Source of the DNA: Lactarius indigo
Taxonomy: Eukaryota > Basidiomycota > Agaricomycetes > Russulales > Russulaceae
Direction: 5' to 3'
Length of the DNA stretch: 64,000 nt
NCBI GenBank assembly: GCA_025766275.1
Contig: JAFKAC010000016.1
Span: 558,001-622,000 of the forward strand
Under the pieces are notes generated by a model. That model ran no database searches. It was given only the letters and a program-made list of their open reading frames with translations, and was not told where the DNA came from. Below, piece by piece: positions 10,990 through 23,080 of the stretch; the first letter of the stretch is position 1, and each line of letters begins with the position of its first letter. The translations under genes were made by a program, and so were the position numbers.

Positions 10990-11970
10990 CAAGGGGGGGC
11001 CGGAATTCTTAAAATTGCACGGGGTCGGTAAATTTTTTTAAGGGGTTGGGCCGTACCCCCCCCCCCCCTACCCCCAAAAAGGAAATTAAATGCCAAATAT
11101 GGAAATTTCTTAGATTACCCCCCCCCCCATCATGCATCGCTGCCAAACTGCTGGCACCACACACGTTTCTGTCTGTTTAATAAACATTGCCATGAGTGCT
11201 GTATGCTACCACCAAGCTGGGAACATGCAACTTCATTGCTTACATTTATCATAGTTGAGTTCCCCTAACTTTTAAGCTCAGTGTCAGTGTGGCTCATTCT
11301 TTTTGTTCTCTGGCTTTCTGCATTTGTCCGCGGCCTTATTGGCTCGAACAAGACGTATCTCCGACTCATACAACTACATATGTGAAGTTTTGTGTTATGC
11401 GCAAACGTGCACAATCATTTTCGACCCTCTGCAACAACCCGACCTTGTTCCTGTTCTCGACCCCGCCGCACGTCGACGCACGTTTATCCCTTCGAGATAA
11501 ACACGTCCCCAATCACCGCGGACCTGTATGCGACGGCGCGCGTTCCGCGGACGCGTGCGCGACACCTTGCGACGCATCACATGCCCCAAGACCTGTAGAT
11601 GCTCTTAGACGGAGTTGGGGCTCAGGCCACTGTAACTGTAGTTAAATAGATTCCTCATAGAATAGTACAGTAACATGTAGTAAGTAGAATTCTAGTATCC
11701 CTTTGAAAAAACCCGCCATGCAACGGGTATGGGTTTTGTACGGGTCCCTCAGATCTGACCCACACCCACACCCACAAACCCATATTCAGGTACCCGCATG
11801 GGTTTGCAAACACACAATATGCACTATTGCTGAGATGATACGGGGGAAAAGCGGGAAATTTCCAGATCGGCCCGGCCTTAGACGCCCAAAAAGCAAATTT
11901 TTTTAGAGACTTTCGGCTGACCCCCCCCCCCCCACCTCGGGTCATGGAACCACGGCCCGGCCCCCCCTTG
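10990..11970. mobile_element. hAT-type MITE, copy 1 (981 bp)
   Basis: Ends are inverted: CAAGGGGGGGCC...GGCCCCCCCTTG. It is flanked by a perfect 8-bp duplication CTTGCTCT (10982-10989 and 11971-11978), the size typical of hAT elements. A second copy, nearly the same length and sequence, lies at 33747-34728 with a different 8-bp duplication. Inside are long C runs and a 118-codon open stretch (11289-11645) that resembles no transposase I know; it is open in both copies, but the copies are very similar. Non-autonomous by appearance. Confidence 0.85.
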
Positions 11971-12015
11971 CTTGCTCTGACCCATAAAGTCCTATTCGAA
12001 GACGAGGTTCTTCAA

Positions 12016-12039
12016 CCCTCGACATCTTTTTGTCGAGGG
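12016..12039. repeat. Perfect hairpin at kinase fragment edge
   Basis: CCCTCGACA and TGTCGAGGG form a 9-bp stem with a six-base loop. Degenerate forms of the same motif sit at the 5' edge of fragments 1, 3 and 4, so it marks a shared junction of the repeat unit. Confidence 0.4.
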
Positions 12040-12045
12040 AGAAAG

Positions 12046-12500
12046 AAATTAATGAGGGAAGGGACGGGATGAGAAGATAAAAATAAAGGGAGCGGAAACT
12101 GTGACTCGGACACACTTGCGCAGGCAGTTACGTGTTACAGTATGCTCCAAGAAAGTAAGGTCTGAAACGACAACCGGCGTCACGGTACAGTAACACGGCC
12201 ATCCAGTATAGTGTAGTACAGTAAAAAAATTTGCACCCCTTTCTGGACACCAGTTAACAAAACCGTGAGTCCGTGACGACGCCTGCTAAAAACTCGGACA
12301 CCCATCGTTGTACCACCTTGGTGATTACTATTGTAGTCCGCATTCGACATAATTGCGGTGCACACATTGGTTCACACACAGCAAACACGGTTTGATCTGC
12401 ACAGCAATCCGGCGGTCATGCATTCGTATTCTCCACTACGTGTATGCGGCGAGTAAGCTTCAAAATATCGCTCACCACGCCCAAACCTTGATCAGCCTAC
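12046..12500. other. 5' flank of unit B
   Basis: Upstream sequence shared in part with the flanks of A, C and D. No coding region is supported. Confidence 0.4.
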
Positions 12501-12509
12501 CACACGTGT

Positions 12510-12665
12510 GCCAGTGATGTCTTTATATTCGGGTGTGTTCTACATAAGGATACGCCTGCGATTCCTTCCCCGTTCATCCTTGCCCTCATGCAATCTCGAA
12601 AGTAAGTGCTCTAGCGGTTTTCCTCCACCGTGCGAGGTAGCAGTGTATGTACGGATCTCCCAAGT
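12510..12665 (+). pseudogene. Duplicated promoter and exon 1 of an F-box gene
   Basis: Before gene B there is an extra copy of the promoter/exon 1 block: TTCTACATAAGGAT, then ATGCAATCTCGAAA followed by GTAAGTG (ATG at 12589). Homology is lost about 65 nt into intron 1, and exon 2 does not follow. It is a truncated 5' end left by unequal duplication. Confidence 0.55.
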
Positions 12666-12858
12666 GGTCTATCTCTGTCAGCTGCACAGGATCGATGGTG
12701 TGCGGCATGCACATGCTGTACAGCAATCCGGTGCCGCCGCACTGGTCACTGACATGTCTATCACCAGGTGTATGCAGCAAGTATGCCTACCACCCACCAC
12801 GCTCCAATCCTCGATTAGGTTACCGCACGATGCAATATCTTTATGTTCGAGCGTGTTC

Positions 12859-12865
12859 TACATAA
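12859..12865 (+). promoter_or_regulatory. TATA-like box of F-box gene B
   Basis: TACATAA, 46 nt upstream of the ATG at 12905, in the context conserved before all four genes. Confidence 0.45.
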
Positions 12866-12904
12866 GGATGCGCTTGCGATTTCACCCCGTTCGTTCTCCC
12901 CCTC

Positions 12905-15894
12905 ATGAATTCTCGAAAGTAAGTGATCTAGCGCTTTGTGTACCACCGCTTGAGGTGACAGTGTGTCTACAGAGCCCCCAATAGACGTGCCCGTACACAG
13001 CGCGTATCGCCCCCTCGAACCGTTACCGCTCCAAGTGAATGCTCTAGAAATGGTGCCGATTCTGCGCAATGCTTGCGCCATTCGCTAACGTGTTCCCTTT
13101 CCCGGAAAGTGACCATCGGGAAGCTTTCCGACGAAGTGCTTCTAGAGATATTTCGTTATTATCTCGATGCCTCTCCACGATTTTGGCCCAGGCTTGTGCA
13201 CATATGTCGCAAGTGGAGACATGTCGTACTTACGTTTCAACGAGGCCTACATCTCCGACTGTTCTGTACCCACGGAACGCCTGTCTTGAAGACCCTAGAT
13301 TACTGGCCAGTCCTACCTATTGCCTTAGAGTACGGGGGATCTCCGGCGGCGCTCGATCCGCCCGCTCCCGAGGACGAGGACAATATCCTGGCTGCACTGA
13401 AGCGGTCTTATCGTGTTAGCTCAATCAGCCTCACCGTCACAAGGTCACTCCTGACAAAATTTTCCACAATCGAGGAGCCATTCTCTGAACTAGAAGAGCT
13501 TTTTCTTCTGTCTCAAGATAACATCCAGATGACCCTTCCCAGTGCTTTTCAGTGGGGCCCACGTCTCCGTAGACTCCACTTGACTGGGATTGACTTTCCC
13601 TCATCCCTTCAGCTCCTTTATTCTTCCAGGGACCTTGTCGATATTCGTCTTCACGAAATCTCCAATACTAGATTTCTGTCATCGAAGGGGCTTGCGGATA
13701 CCTTGTCCGGGATGGCCCAGCTTCAGTCGCTTTCACTCCATTTTATTTCCACCATCGATCACGTTACCATGCCACCATGCTTTGGGGAACGCGTTATTCT
13801 CCCTGCTCTCACCCACCTTGATTTTCGAGGAGACACTAAGCGCTTGGAAGAACTTCTGGCCAGAATTGGTGCTCCTCGTTGCGGGGATATGGAAATTACG
13901 TTCCTCGATGAGCCCATCTTTAGCTTTTCGAATCCTCTCACATTCGGGATGGCAATGCAAAAGTCACACCGCCAAGTCGATATTCTATTCTCTGAGCACT
14001 CCGTCTCCATCTTGTTAAGCCAGTCGGCTCCTACGTGCCTCAGATTGCAAGTATTCTGCGAGTCGTTAAGTCAGCAGCTGTTCTCCATAACTCAAGTCTG
14101 CAATCGCTTTTCCGCTTTCCTTTTCTGTGTGGAAGATATACGCATCAAGACGACGCGACTGTCAAGTGGTCAGGACGACGCGAACTGTTGGAGCTGGGTG
14201 AGGCTTATCCGTGTATTCAAAAGTGCAAAATGGTTCCATATGGCTAGCGACCACTCGACAAACATCATGCTGGCTTTGTATTACTCCGAAAGTTGGCATG
14301 AAAAGGTGCTACCTGCCCTGCACGGGCTCTACATACCGCAGCCTGGACCTCGCCATGCGCCTTTGAGGGAGGCCATAGTGTCATTCATGGTCTCACGCCG
14401 GCTCTCTGGTAAGCCGATAAGGGTGGAATATGAATCACTACATCACATCAGCCAACTGCGTGGAACAGGTACGATGTATGCCCAGTACCTCCACCCCACG
14501 CTAACATATCTTGAGCAGGACCTTTATCTCAGCAGGTGATGATTGGGGTACTCTCCGACGACGTCCTTCTGAACATATTTCGACATTACCTTGATGCTTC
14601 CCCGCGATTATGGGCTACCCTCATACATGTATGCCAACAATGGCGTCGGATCGTACGTGCATCGCCTCTGGGTCTAGATCTTCGACTCTACTGCACCTAC
14701 GGAACACCTGTCTTGACGACTCTAGATTGCTGGCCAGCCTTACCTATCGTCGTAAATTACGGGGGATCTCCGACTCTCGACCCTCCTACTGCCGAGGACG
14801 AGGACAACATCGTGGCTGCATTGAAGCACTCTGGTCGTGTCAGCTCCGTCAGCCTCACAATTACGACTTCTCTCCTTGCAAAGTTAGTCGCGATCGAAAA
14901 GCCGTTTTCGGAATTAGAAGACCTTGTTCTCCGGTCCTCGGATAACGTGCAGCTGACCCTCCCCAGCACTCTTACCTGGGGTACACGCCTGCGTCGTCTC
15001 CACTCAACCCGAATTGCCTTTCCCGCACTCCCGTGGTTACTTTCTTCCTCAGAGAACCTTGTGGATCTTCGGCTTCACGAAATCCCAAGTAGTGGGTATA
15101 TTTCTCCCAAAGCACTCGCGAATGCACTGTCTGGGACGACTCAACTCCGGTCTCTTTCGCTCCATTTCCTTTCTCCTGCCTCCCGCCCTAGTCACGCAGG
15201 TATATCACCATCACCTGGAGAGCGCGTTGTGCTTCCCGCTCTTTCCCGCTTCAAATTTCAAGGAACCAGCGAGTACTTAAACAATCTTGTGACCAGGATC
15301 GACGCTCCTCGTCTCGGGGATATCGAAGTCAAGTTCTTCAACCAGCTCATCTTCCACATTTCCCAACTCATCTACTTCGTCAACCGGATAGGAATGCAGA
15401 AGTTACACCACCGAGCAGACATTCTATCTTCCGACCATACTATCGCCATCACGTTTACCTGTCCAAAAGCCGATGGACGCCTTAGATTGGAGATATCATG
15501 CGAGCAGTTAGACTGGCAGTTGTCCTCCATGGCTCAGATTTGCAACCAATTTTCTTCTTCCGGTTTCCTTTTTGGTGTGGGAGATCTACGCATTAATACG
15601 ATGCAGCCATCAAGCGGGCAGGATGATGCGGACAGTGAACACTGGCCGGAGCTTATCCACTTGTTTAGTGATTTTGAAAGACTTTCTCTGTTCGGGAATC
15701 TCGTGACAAACACTTTGCGTACACTGCAAGCAGCCGATCGGCAGACTGATCCATTACCTGCCCTGAAATATCTCTGTATACAGGGTCCTGCGACGGGCGA
15801 TTTGCGGGCCACCGTAAATTCATTCATCACTCCACGCCGGCTCTCCGGCCGTCCCATAATTGTAGAGTACACTGGTGCAAGTTCGCATAAGTGA
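12905..15894 (+). CDS. Double F-box module protein B
   Basis: Same family and model as gene A: exons 12905-12918, 12985-13052, 13110-14468 and 14519-15894, giving 938 residues. Introns are 66, 57 and 50 nt; intron 3 (14469-14518) has GTACGATG, CTAAC and GAGCAG. The N-terminus is again basic (MNSRKRARTQRVS). Module 1 F-box: VTIGKLSDEVLLEIFRYYLDA; module 2: GVLSDDVLLNIFRHYLDA. An acidic patch (PEDEDNILAAL / AEDEDNIVAAL) follows in both. The C-terminus ends VEYTGASSHK, as in A. A and B are close in module 2 and lack the C-terminal extension of C and D, which suggests two sub-types. A truncated extra 5' end lies just upstream (12510-12665). Confidence 0.75.
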
Positions 15895-16800
15895 ATATAC
15901 ACAGTCATCGCCTCTGCCCGCGATTCCTGAGTCCCGTTTGTTCAAGTTTGTCTAGTGTTCTCCACACCCAGTTCGCCTTTGCGCCTGTGCTTCGGTCTTT
16001 CAAGGGGCTGCCATAACCTTCTACAGAGGATCCAATCAATCTCAACAACAAATCCAGGAAAGAAGGTCGAAGACTGTAACCCCAGTTTCACGCAAGAGTA
16101 TCATCTCAATCGGCGCTTAAGTGACTACTGGCATCTGGTAGAGACTGTGTAAAGAGTCCAAATTGTTGACGCGAGATTCACCGACCGCCCCCCCCTTACC
16201 GTCCTGGCCCCTGCCTGCCTCACTACCGCTCCCAGATACCCTGATGTTTTGGATGTGGCTTCTCTGACCCTATTCGGCATTACTTCTACTCTTTACTCGG
16301 GCAGTTGCGATATTCGATCTGGTTCATTCCGTCTCGGGATTTTATTTTTTTTGGGATCAGCTTTAGGCTCCCCCCCACACCGCGCACACTTTTTTTTTTT
16401 TTTTTGGATCAATATCCGCGCACACTTTTCAGAATCAAATTATTCACACATCCTAAGATCCCAGTGGGAAGTCCATAAATATAATCGATTGTTTCGGGTT
16501 CCTGTATTAATACGTATATCAATGGCCCGGGATTCGAGTTTGCGATTGTACTCTGCGTGGGTAGACGCAATCCGAGTCGACATGCATACATTGCTTAGCC
16601 ACAATACCATGTCACTTCACTTGTATACACCTTGACTTTGGAATACAACAGCAACTTTTCTTTTCTTTTGTACTCCTACCAAACTGGATACGAGCAGGCT
16701 CGTAAACTTGACAACGTCGACTAGTCGCAAGTCGGTCATCCGACTTTACGGTATAGTATCATTTTGTTTTGTGGTGGGAGCTAGATAGACCGTATGTCAA
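15895..16800 (+). other. 3' flank of gene B
   Basis: Long trailer with pyrimidine-rich tracts, including a run of T near 16391. Parts match the trailers of C (22240-22870) and D (29255-29520, continued at 39672-40085). I see no coding region. Confidence 0.45.
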
Positions 16801-18630
16801 TTATCATGTGTAGCTAGTCCTAACTTATACTTTAAACACCGGGGGTAATAGAGAGGGAGAGATGACAATGCTAAGTAACAAGCGTGCACAATGAGAAGTA
16901 ACCTAGCCAACCAAAAGTCTGAGCAGCATGAACGAGCAACGAGACCAGAAAAATAGCTATGTGGAGAGGGAAAAGGGAGGGGACACGTGCATAATACAAT
17001 CAGCACATGCCGCACAGACCGCGGCTCGTGTTTTGTTTTGTCGCTGCTCGGCGCCGTCCCGTGCCGATGCCAGGCTGCCACGAGATATCGCCAACAGACA
17101 AGCGCGGCAAAAGCCCACGCGTCGTCCCAGCGTCTGACCGTGCCCGCGCTCGTCACGCGCGGATCATCCAGCAGCCCCCTACCGAGCGGTGGCGACGGGG
17201 TGCCGATTCCCGACGTATCGCTTGCCGTGCGGCGCGTGGTGCGTCTCTTCAGCGCGATCGAGCTCTTGGGTGTATCGGCTCCCCTGAAAAAGGGCTTGAA
17301 CGCAGGTGTGAGGTTCAGCTCGATCTCGCGCGAACACCGTGCCGTCTTTACACCAGAACGCGGCGACCGTCTCGTGGGTGCCGTAGCGCTTGACGGGCTG
17401 CGCGCGATTCGAGTGGACGTCGCAGATCGCGCGGAGGGTCCGGAGTAGCTCCAGCTTCACGACCGCCTTACTGTTGCTCAGCTTCTCCGTAACGCTTCGG
17501 AAGAATTGCACTTTGGCGACGCCGATCGCGATCGACGTCGAGTGGCGGCAGATTTTGAGGAATGGATCGAGCAGGTTCTCGAATGAGCCCGCTTTGGGGG
17601 AGACGAAGCACTTGAAGAGCGCATCGAGCGACTTTGGCCTCGCTAACTCGTCCTCTACTCGAGCGGTCTCCTCTTAGAGCCTCAAGAAAGCGTATCAATG
17701 GACGCGTTCCGGGCCGCGGAAATCGGGACCGTGGTCACGAGCAGCGTACTTACCATGCCAGAATAGACTCGAGAGCGCTTACTTGAAAGTAGGGATCCGT
17801 GAGGAGCTTAATGTACATTGCAAGACCATCGTGCTTCCGTAGAAACATACGACAGCTCTTCCCCGCGCTCGCCAGGTCGCACAAAAATAGAGAGGGCAAA
17901 TTGCCTAAGGGGAGAACTCGACTCGATGACGCGCATCAGCAGCGGTATGATGCCGGCCTGGGCGGCCTCTTCCTGCCTGCCCTTGTTCAATCGACACAAA
18001 TCGTGGCACGTCTGGAAGATATGGTTTGACGTTTCCTGCGAATAATATCGGCACCGGGACGGAACCAGGTTTTTTCGTCGACGTACCGTGCTGTGAGGTC
18101 CCGTACTCTGCTCGTCGAGGATCCGGGTCAGGATCTCAATAGCATTCGCATTTTGCAGCACTTCGAAAAATATCCCATTCATTGATAGATGGTTGATCAC
18201 ATTGAGCATGTGGACCAGGTACTCTGCCTCGAGGAATTCGCAAGCTCGCACCAACCCTGCAAGTAGCCTGTCTCTGTCAGTTGTATTGGATCGATAGTGG
18301 ATAGCACGCACGTTAGACGACTTTCCGTGTTCCGATCGCGTTGTGGACGTGGACATCGAACTGAGGCACCTGGCAGAAGACGAGAAGGATCTGGATGACC
18401 TTGTGCTTCGTGTCCGCCACAGCCTCACTGTGGCTTGCCATTACATTCAGAAGTGCGGATTACAGCAGATCGAGCAGGCTGCCTATAATGAAGAGCTGGA
18501 AAAAATCACTCGTGGAGGTCGGACTTTGGAGCTCGAACACGTTCCCGATCCCGTTGAACACATGTACAATTAGCTCGCTCTGCTCTGCAAAGTCTTCATT
18601 GGGGAGGTGGACGGGGAAATTCAACCCTCG
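16801..18630 (-). pseudogene. Cdc15/SepH-like kinase, C-terminal fragment 3
   Basis: This copy keeps the longest readable blocks: LNFPVHLPNEDFAEQSEL then IVHVFNGIGNVFELQSPTST (near 18600), LLAGLVRACEFLEAEYLVHM, LNVINHLSMNGIFFEVLQNA, RILDEQSTGP, an intron-like gap, NHIFQTCHDLCRLNKGRQEE, LLMRVIESSSPLRQFAL, then DALFKCFVSPKAGSFENL and LLRTLRAICDVHSNRAQPV. The pattern of short helical repeats fits the armadillo-like C-terminal half of septation kinases. Frames change several times and the kinase domain is missing. Confidence 0.65.
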
Positions 18631-19086
18631 ACGTCTTTGTATCGAAGGAGAAATGAGTGGTAGAGAAGGCAAGGAAAATGATGAGATGGGAACGGAGATC
18701 CTGGGCGCAGAGAAACGACCAAGATAGTCTGGCCAGAAGAAGGCTTTACAGTTCGCTCCAAAAAAGGAAGTGAAACCGGCACTGCCCCTGCCAGTGTCTG
18801 CACAGTACACCAACTCAGCTCGAACCTGGGCTAACGACACTTGCTAACGATGCCTTCTTTTGTACCGCCTCGATTATATCGATAATTATTGTATTCCATA
18901 TAGACACAAACTTAAATTATGTGCACACAATGATTCACACAGCAATACTGTGATCAATACATGCTGTACAGCAATCCAGCGGCCACTGGCACCACGCGTA
19001 TGCGACGAGTGTGCCTACCACCCACCACGTTCCAAACCTTGATTAGCCTACCGCACGATGTGATGCCTTTATTATCAAGCGTGTCC
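18631..19086. other. 5' flank of unit C
   Basis: Linker (GAGATGGGAACGGAGATCCT) then the shared upstream block of the array, including the TATCGATAATTATTG region and a promoter-proximal segment. No coding region is supported. Confidence 0.45.
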
Positions 19087-19093
19087 TACATAA
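19087..19093 (+). promoter_or_regulatory. TATA-like box of F-box gene C
   Basis: TACATAA, 47 nt before the ATG at 19134, in the conserved context. Confidence 0.45.
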
Positions 19094-19133
19094 GGATGCG
19101 CTTGCAATCTCTGACCCGTTCGTTCTTCCCCTC

Positions 19134-22100
19134 ATGCATTCCCGAAAGTACGTGATCTAGCGCTTTACGCACCACCGCGCGAGGTGACAGTATGTCTACA
19201 GAGCCCCCAATAGACGTGCCCGTACACGGCACTCATCGCACCCTCAAGCCGTGACCGTACCAAGCGAATGCCCTGGAAATGGTACAGATTTCGCGCAGTG
19301 CTTGCGCCATTCGCTAACGTGTCCTCTTTCCGGACAAGTGACCATCGGGAAGCTTTCTGACGAAGTGCTTCTGAACATATTTCGTTATTGTCTGGACACC
19401 TCTCCGCGATTTTGGCCCACGCTTGTGCATATATGTAGCAAGTGGAGACATATCGTATTTTCGTCTCAACGGAGTCTACATCTTCGACTGTTCTGTACCC
19501 ACGGAACGCCTGTCTTGAGGGCTCTAGATTGCTGGCCATCCCTGCCTCTCGTCTTAGAGTACTGGGGATCTCCTGCGCTCGGTCCACCTTCTCCCGAGGA
19601 CGAGGACGACATCCTAGCTGCACTGAAGCGGTCTGATCGTGTTAGGTCTATCAACCTCACCGTCACAAGATCGCTCCTGGAAAAACTTTTCGCAAACCAG
19701 GAGCCGTTCTCTGAATTAGAGGAGCTTTTTATTCTGTCAAGAGATAACGTGCAGGCGACTCTGCCCAGCACTTTTCGGTGGGGCCCACGCCTCCGTAGAC
19801 TTCACCTGACTGGGATCGGCTTTCCCTCACTGGCATCCCTCCAGCACCTTACTTCTTCCGAGGGCCTTGTCGATATTCGCCTTCACGACATCTCCAATAG
19901 TGGATTTCTGTCATCGAAGGCGCTTTCGAATACCTTGTCCGGAATGACCCACCTTCAATTACTTTCACTCCATTTTCTTTCTACCACCAATCACGTTACC
20001 ATCTCCATATGGTCCGGGGAACGCGTTATTCTCCCTGCTCTCATCCACCTTGATTTTCGAGGAGACACCGGGTACTTGGAAGACCTTCTAGGGAGAATTG
20101 ATGCTCCTCGTCTCGGGAACATCGAAATTACATTCCTTGATGAGCCCATCTTTAGCGTTTCATATCCTCTCCAATTCCGGATAGGAACGCAGACAGGTCG
20201 TCAGGCAGATATTCTGTTCTCTGAGCATTCCGTCTCCATTTCCTTAGGCCGGCCAGGTCTTATGTGCCTTAAATTGCAAGTATTCTGCGGGCCATTAAGC
20301 CGACAGCTGTCCTCCATAGCTCAAATCTGCGGTCGCTTTCCCGCTTTCCTTCGTGTGAAAGATCTACACATCGATGCGACGCGACTATCAAGCAAACAGG
20401 TTCAAGTTGGCGCCGTACAATGGCTAAAGCTTTTCCGCTCATTCACAGGCACGAAGAGGTTTTATGTGGTTGGGAACGAGTCGATAAACGTCGTGCGTGC
20501 TTTGCAACCCCTGGATACTTGGCACGAAACTGTGCTACCTTCCCTGCACGGGCTCTACATACTGCAACCTGAACCTCGTTATGCGCCTTTGAGGGAAGCC
20601 GTAGTGTCACTCATGGTCTCACGCCGGCTCTCCGGTCACCCGATAATGGTGGAATATGAACCACTACATCACATCAGCCAGCTGCGTGGAACAGGTACGA
20701 TATATGCCCAGTGCCTCCTCCAGACGCTAATATATTTTGAGGAAGGACTTTTATCTCAGCAGATGACGATTGAGGTGCTCTCCGATGACGTCCTTCTGAA
20801 CATATTTCGACATTGCCTGCATGGTTCCCCGCTATTTTGGCCTACCCTCACACATGTATGCCAAAAATGGCGTCGGATCGTATTTGCATCGCCTCTGGGT
20901 CTAGATCTTCGACTCTACTGCACATACGGAACACCTGTCTTGAAGACCCTAGATTACTGGCCGGCCTTACCTATCATCTTAAATTATGGAGGATCTCCGA
21001 CTCTCGACCGTCCTACTGCCGAGGACGAGGACAACGTCATGGCCGCTTTGAAGCACTCTGATTATGTATGCTCCATCGGCCTCATGATCACAACTTCTCT
21101 TCTGGCAAAGTTATGCGCCGTCGAAAAGTCGTTTTCGACATTAGAAGAGCTTGTTCTTCGATCCCTGGATAACGTGCAGCTGACCCTCCCCCGTACTCTT
21201 ACGTGGGGTCCACGCCTGCGTACTCTCCACTCAACCAGAATTGCCTTTCCCGCACTCCCACAGCTACTTTCTTCTTCAGAGAGCCTTGTAAACCTTCGGC
21301 TTCACGAAATCCCAAGTAGTGGGTATATTTCGCCCAAAGCGTTAGCGAATGCACTGTCTGGGACGACTCAACTTCGATCTCTTTCGCTCCATTTTCTTTC
21401 TCCATCCTCCCGTCCTAGTCACGCCGGTATATCACCATCACCTGGGGAGCGCGTTGTCCTTCCCGCTCTTACCCACCTCAATTTTCGAGGATCCTCCGAG
21501 TATCTAAACGACCTCGTGACACGAATCGATGCTCCTCATCTCGGGGATATCGAAGTCGAGTTCTTCAACCAGCTCATCTTCCACATTTTCCAACTCCGCT
21601 GCTTCATCGATCGGATAGAAATCCATAGATCACACTGTCGAGCAGACATTCTATCCCGCGAACACGCCATCTCCATCACCTTTACCCAGCCAGAAGCCCG
21701 TGCACGGCTTGTATTGCAGATATCTTGCGAGCAGTTAGACTGGCAGTTGTCCTCCTTGGCTCAAATTTGCGACCAATTATCTTCTTCAAGTTTCCTTTTT
21801 GGTGTAGGAGATCTATACATTGATACGGTGCAATCGTCAAGTAGGCAGGATGATCAAGAGGACGACGCGGACAGTGAACAATGGCCGGAGGTTATCCACT
21901 CATTTCCCGGTGTTGAAAGGCTTTCTCTGGCTGGGAAATCCGTGACAAACATTTTGCGTACGTTGGAAGCAGCCGACCGGGAGACCAATCTTTTACCTGC
22001 CCTGAAATACCTCTGCGTACCACATCAAGTTTCTGTGCGGGGCTATGGCTCGACGTCACTTTTGCAGCTTTTGGCGCAGGAAATGGCGCAGAGAAATTTC

Positions 22101-22226
22101 CAGGCAGCGATAAAAAACTTGGTTACTCCGCGTCAGCTCTCCGACCGCCCCATACACGTGGAGTACACCAATGCAGATTCAAGTTCACATAAGACGAAGA
22201 TCCAGCCATCGATCGTAACAACATAG
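19134..22226 (+). CDS. Double F-box module protein C
   Basis: Exons 19134-19147, 19214-19281, 19339-20694 and 20746-22226 give 972 residues. Introns are 66, 57 and 51 nt. Intron 3 (20695-20745) is one base longer than in A, B and D and has no stop, so the frame stays open even if it is retained; spliced and unspliced forms differ only by 17 residues. Both F-boxes are present (VTIGKLSDEVLLNIFRYCLD and IEVLSDDVLLNIFRHCLHG). Module 2 has an extended C-terminus (QRNFQAAIKNLVTPRQLSDR, VEYTNADSSSHK) shared with D. Intron 1 starts GTACGT instead of GTAAGT. Here the second module also has an ATG at its start (20764), which could allow separate expression. Likely an SCF substrate receptor; target unknown. 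Confidence 0.75.
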
Positions 22227-23080
22227 CCACGAAAAAGGACAACGGCCAAGACAACGACCGTAATGCCAGTTCCACGGAGCGCCAATACCCAATCAGCGCT
22301 CAGGTGGCTATTCGCATCAAGTAGAGTGTGAAGAAGAATACCGTTTTTTCAGTCCAGACCCATCGCTTCCACTCCTGTCCTCTTTCTTTTTATAACTACC
22401 CCGTCTACCCCGGACACATTGACGTTTGGGTGTGCCCTCTCGGATTTCTCGGCATTCCTTCGACTTCTACTCATTCAAATAGTTGCGGTATTCTGCCAGC
22501 AATTTTTGCATCAGGAGCATTTTTGGATTTCCCCCCGCACCGTCGCAGACTTTTTTTTTCTTTAATCTATTCTCATGCGTCGTGAGACCTCCCTGTGGGA
22601 AGGCCGTCGATAAAACCGATTATTTTGAGTTGGTCTGTACTACGTCTGTCAATACACTTGAGTCTCTGCGATTGTACTCTGCGCGGCCCTACGCGATCCG
22701 ATTGGGAGTCGACGTGCATAGCTTTTGCCGCAAGTTTCACCGTGTCACTTCACTCGTATGCACCTATGCACTGGAATACGACAGCAGCATTTATTTCATC
22801 CCCGACGACTTCAAGTCGGTCTGACTCCGCAGTATATTATCTTTTTTGTGGGTGTCGTCGATGAGTCAAACGTTCTTTTTTCATGTCCCCTCTGGGCCTC
22901 AATACTTGAATATATCTACCGCATCTAACATGGCCTGGCTTCAGGTGATTCGTCCTCATGTTATCCTCCATCATTCAAACCAACCTCAAATGGGCGGAGA
23001 CAAAGACTCTCGCCATGAGTTATCACACGGCCAGTCGGTGATGCCCGCAGTGAAACAGGTTCAGCCAACAACACAGGGGA
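22227..23080 (+). other. 3' flank of gene C
   Basis: Trailer with a TATTCTGCCAGCA site near 22492 that is the uninterrupted version of the spot where a solo LTR entered unit D. Also contains T-rich tracts and the GTGAGACCTCCCTGTGGGAA block. No coding region seen. Confidence 0.5.

Larger units (their letters stand above)
9951..12045 (-). pseudogene. Cdc15/SepH-like kinase, C-terminal fragment 2
   Basis: A second, more degraded copy of the 6540-8350 fragment. Its 3' trailer (9951-10170) matches the trailer of fragment 1. Much of the middle is deleted: the sequence jumps near 10320 to the block that encodes NLCRL and further upstream blocks. The 5' part is split by a hAT-type MITE (10990-11970); after the MITE the homology resumes at 11979 and ends near 12045. 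No intact frame. Confidence 0.55.

Noticed and set aside
11041..11070. Long C and G runs as telomeric or G-quadruplex elements of special interest
   Set aside because: They are part of the MITE sequence and occur in both copies; nothing indicates a separate function.
11289..11645. 118-codon open stretch in the hAT MITE as a real gene
   Set aside because: Both copies are nearly identical because they are recent, so openness is weak evidence, and no known domain is visible.
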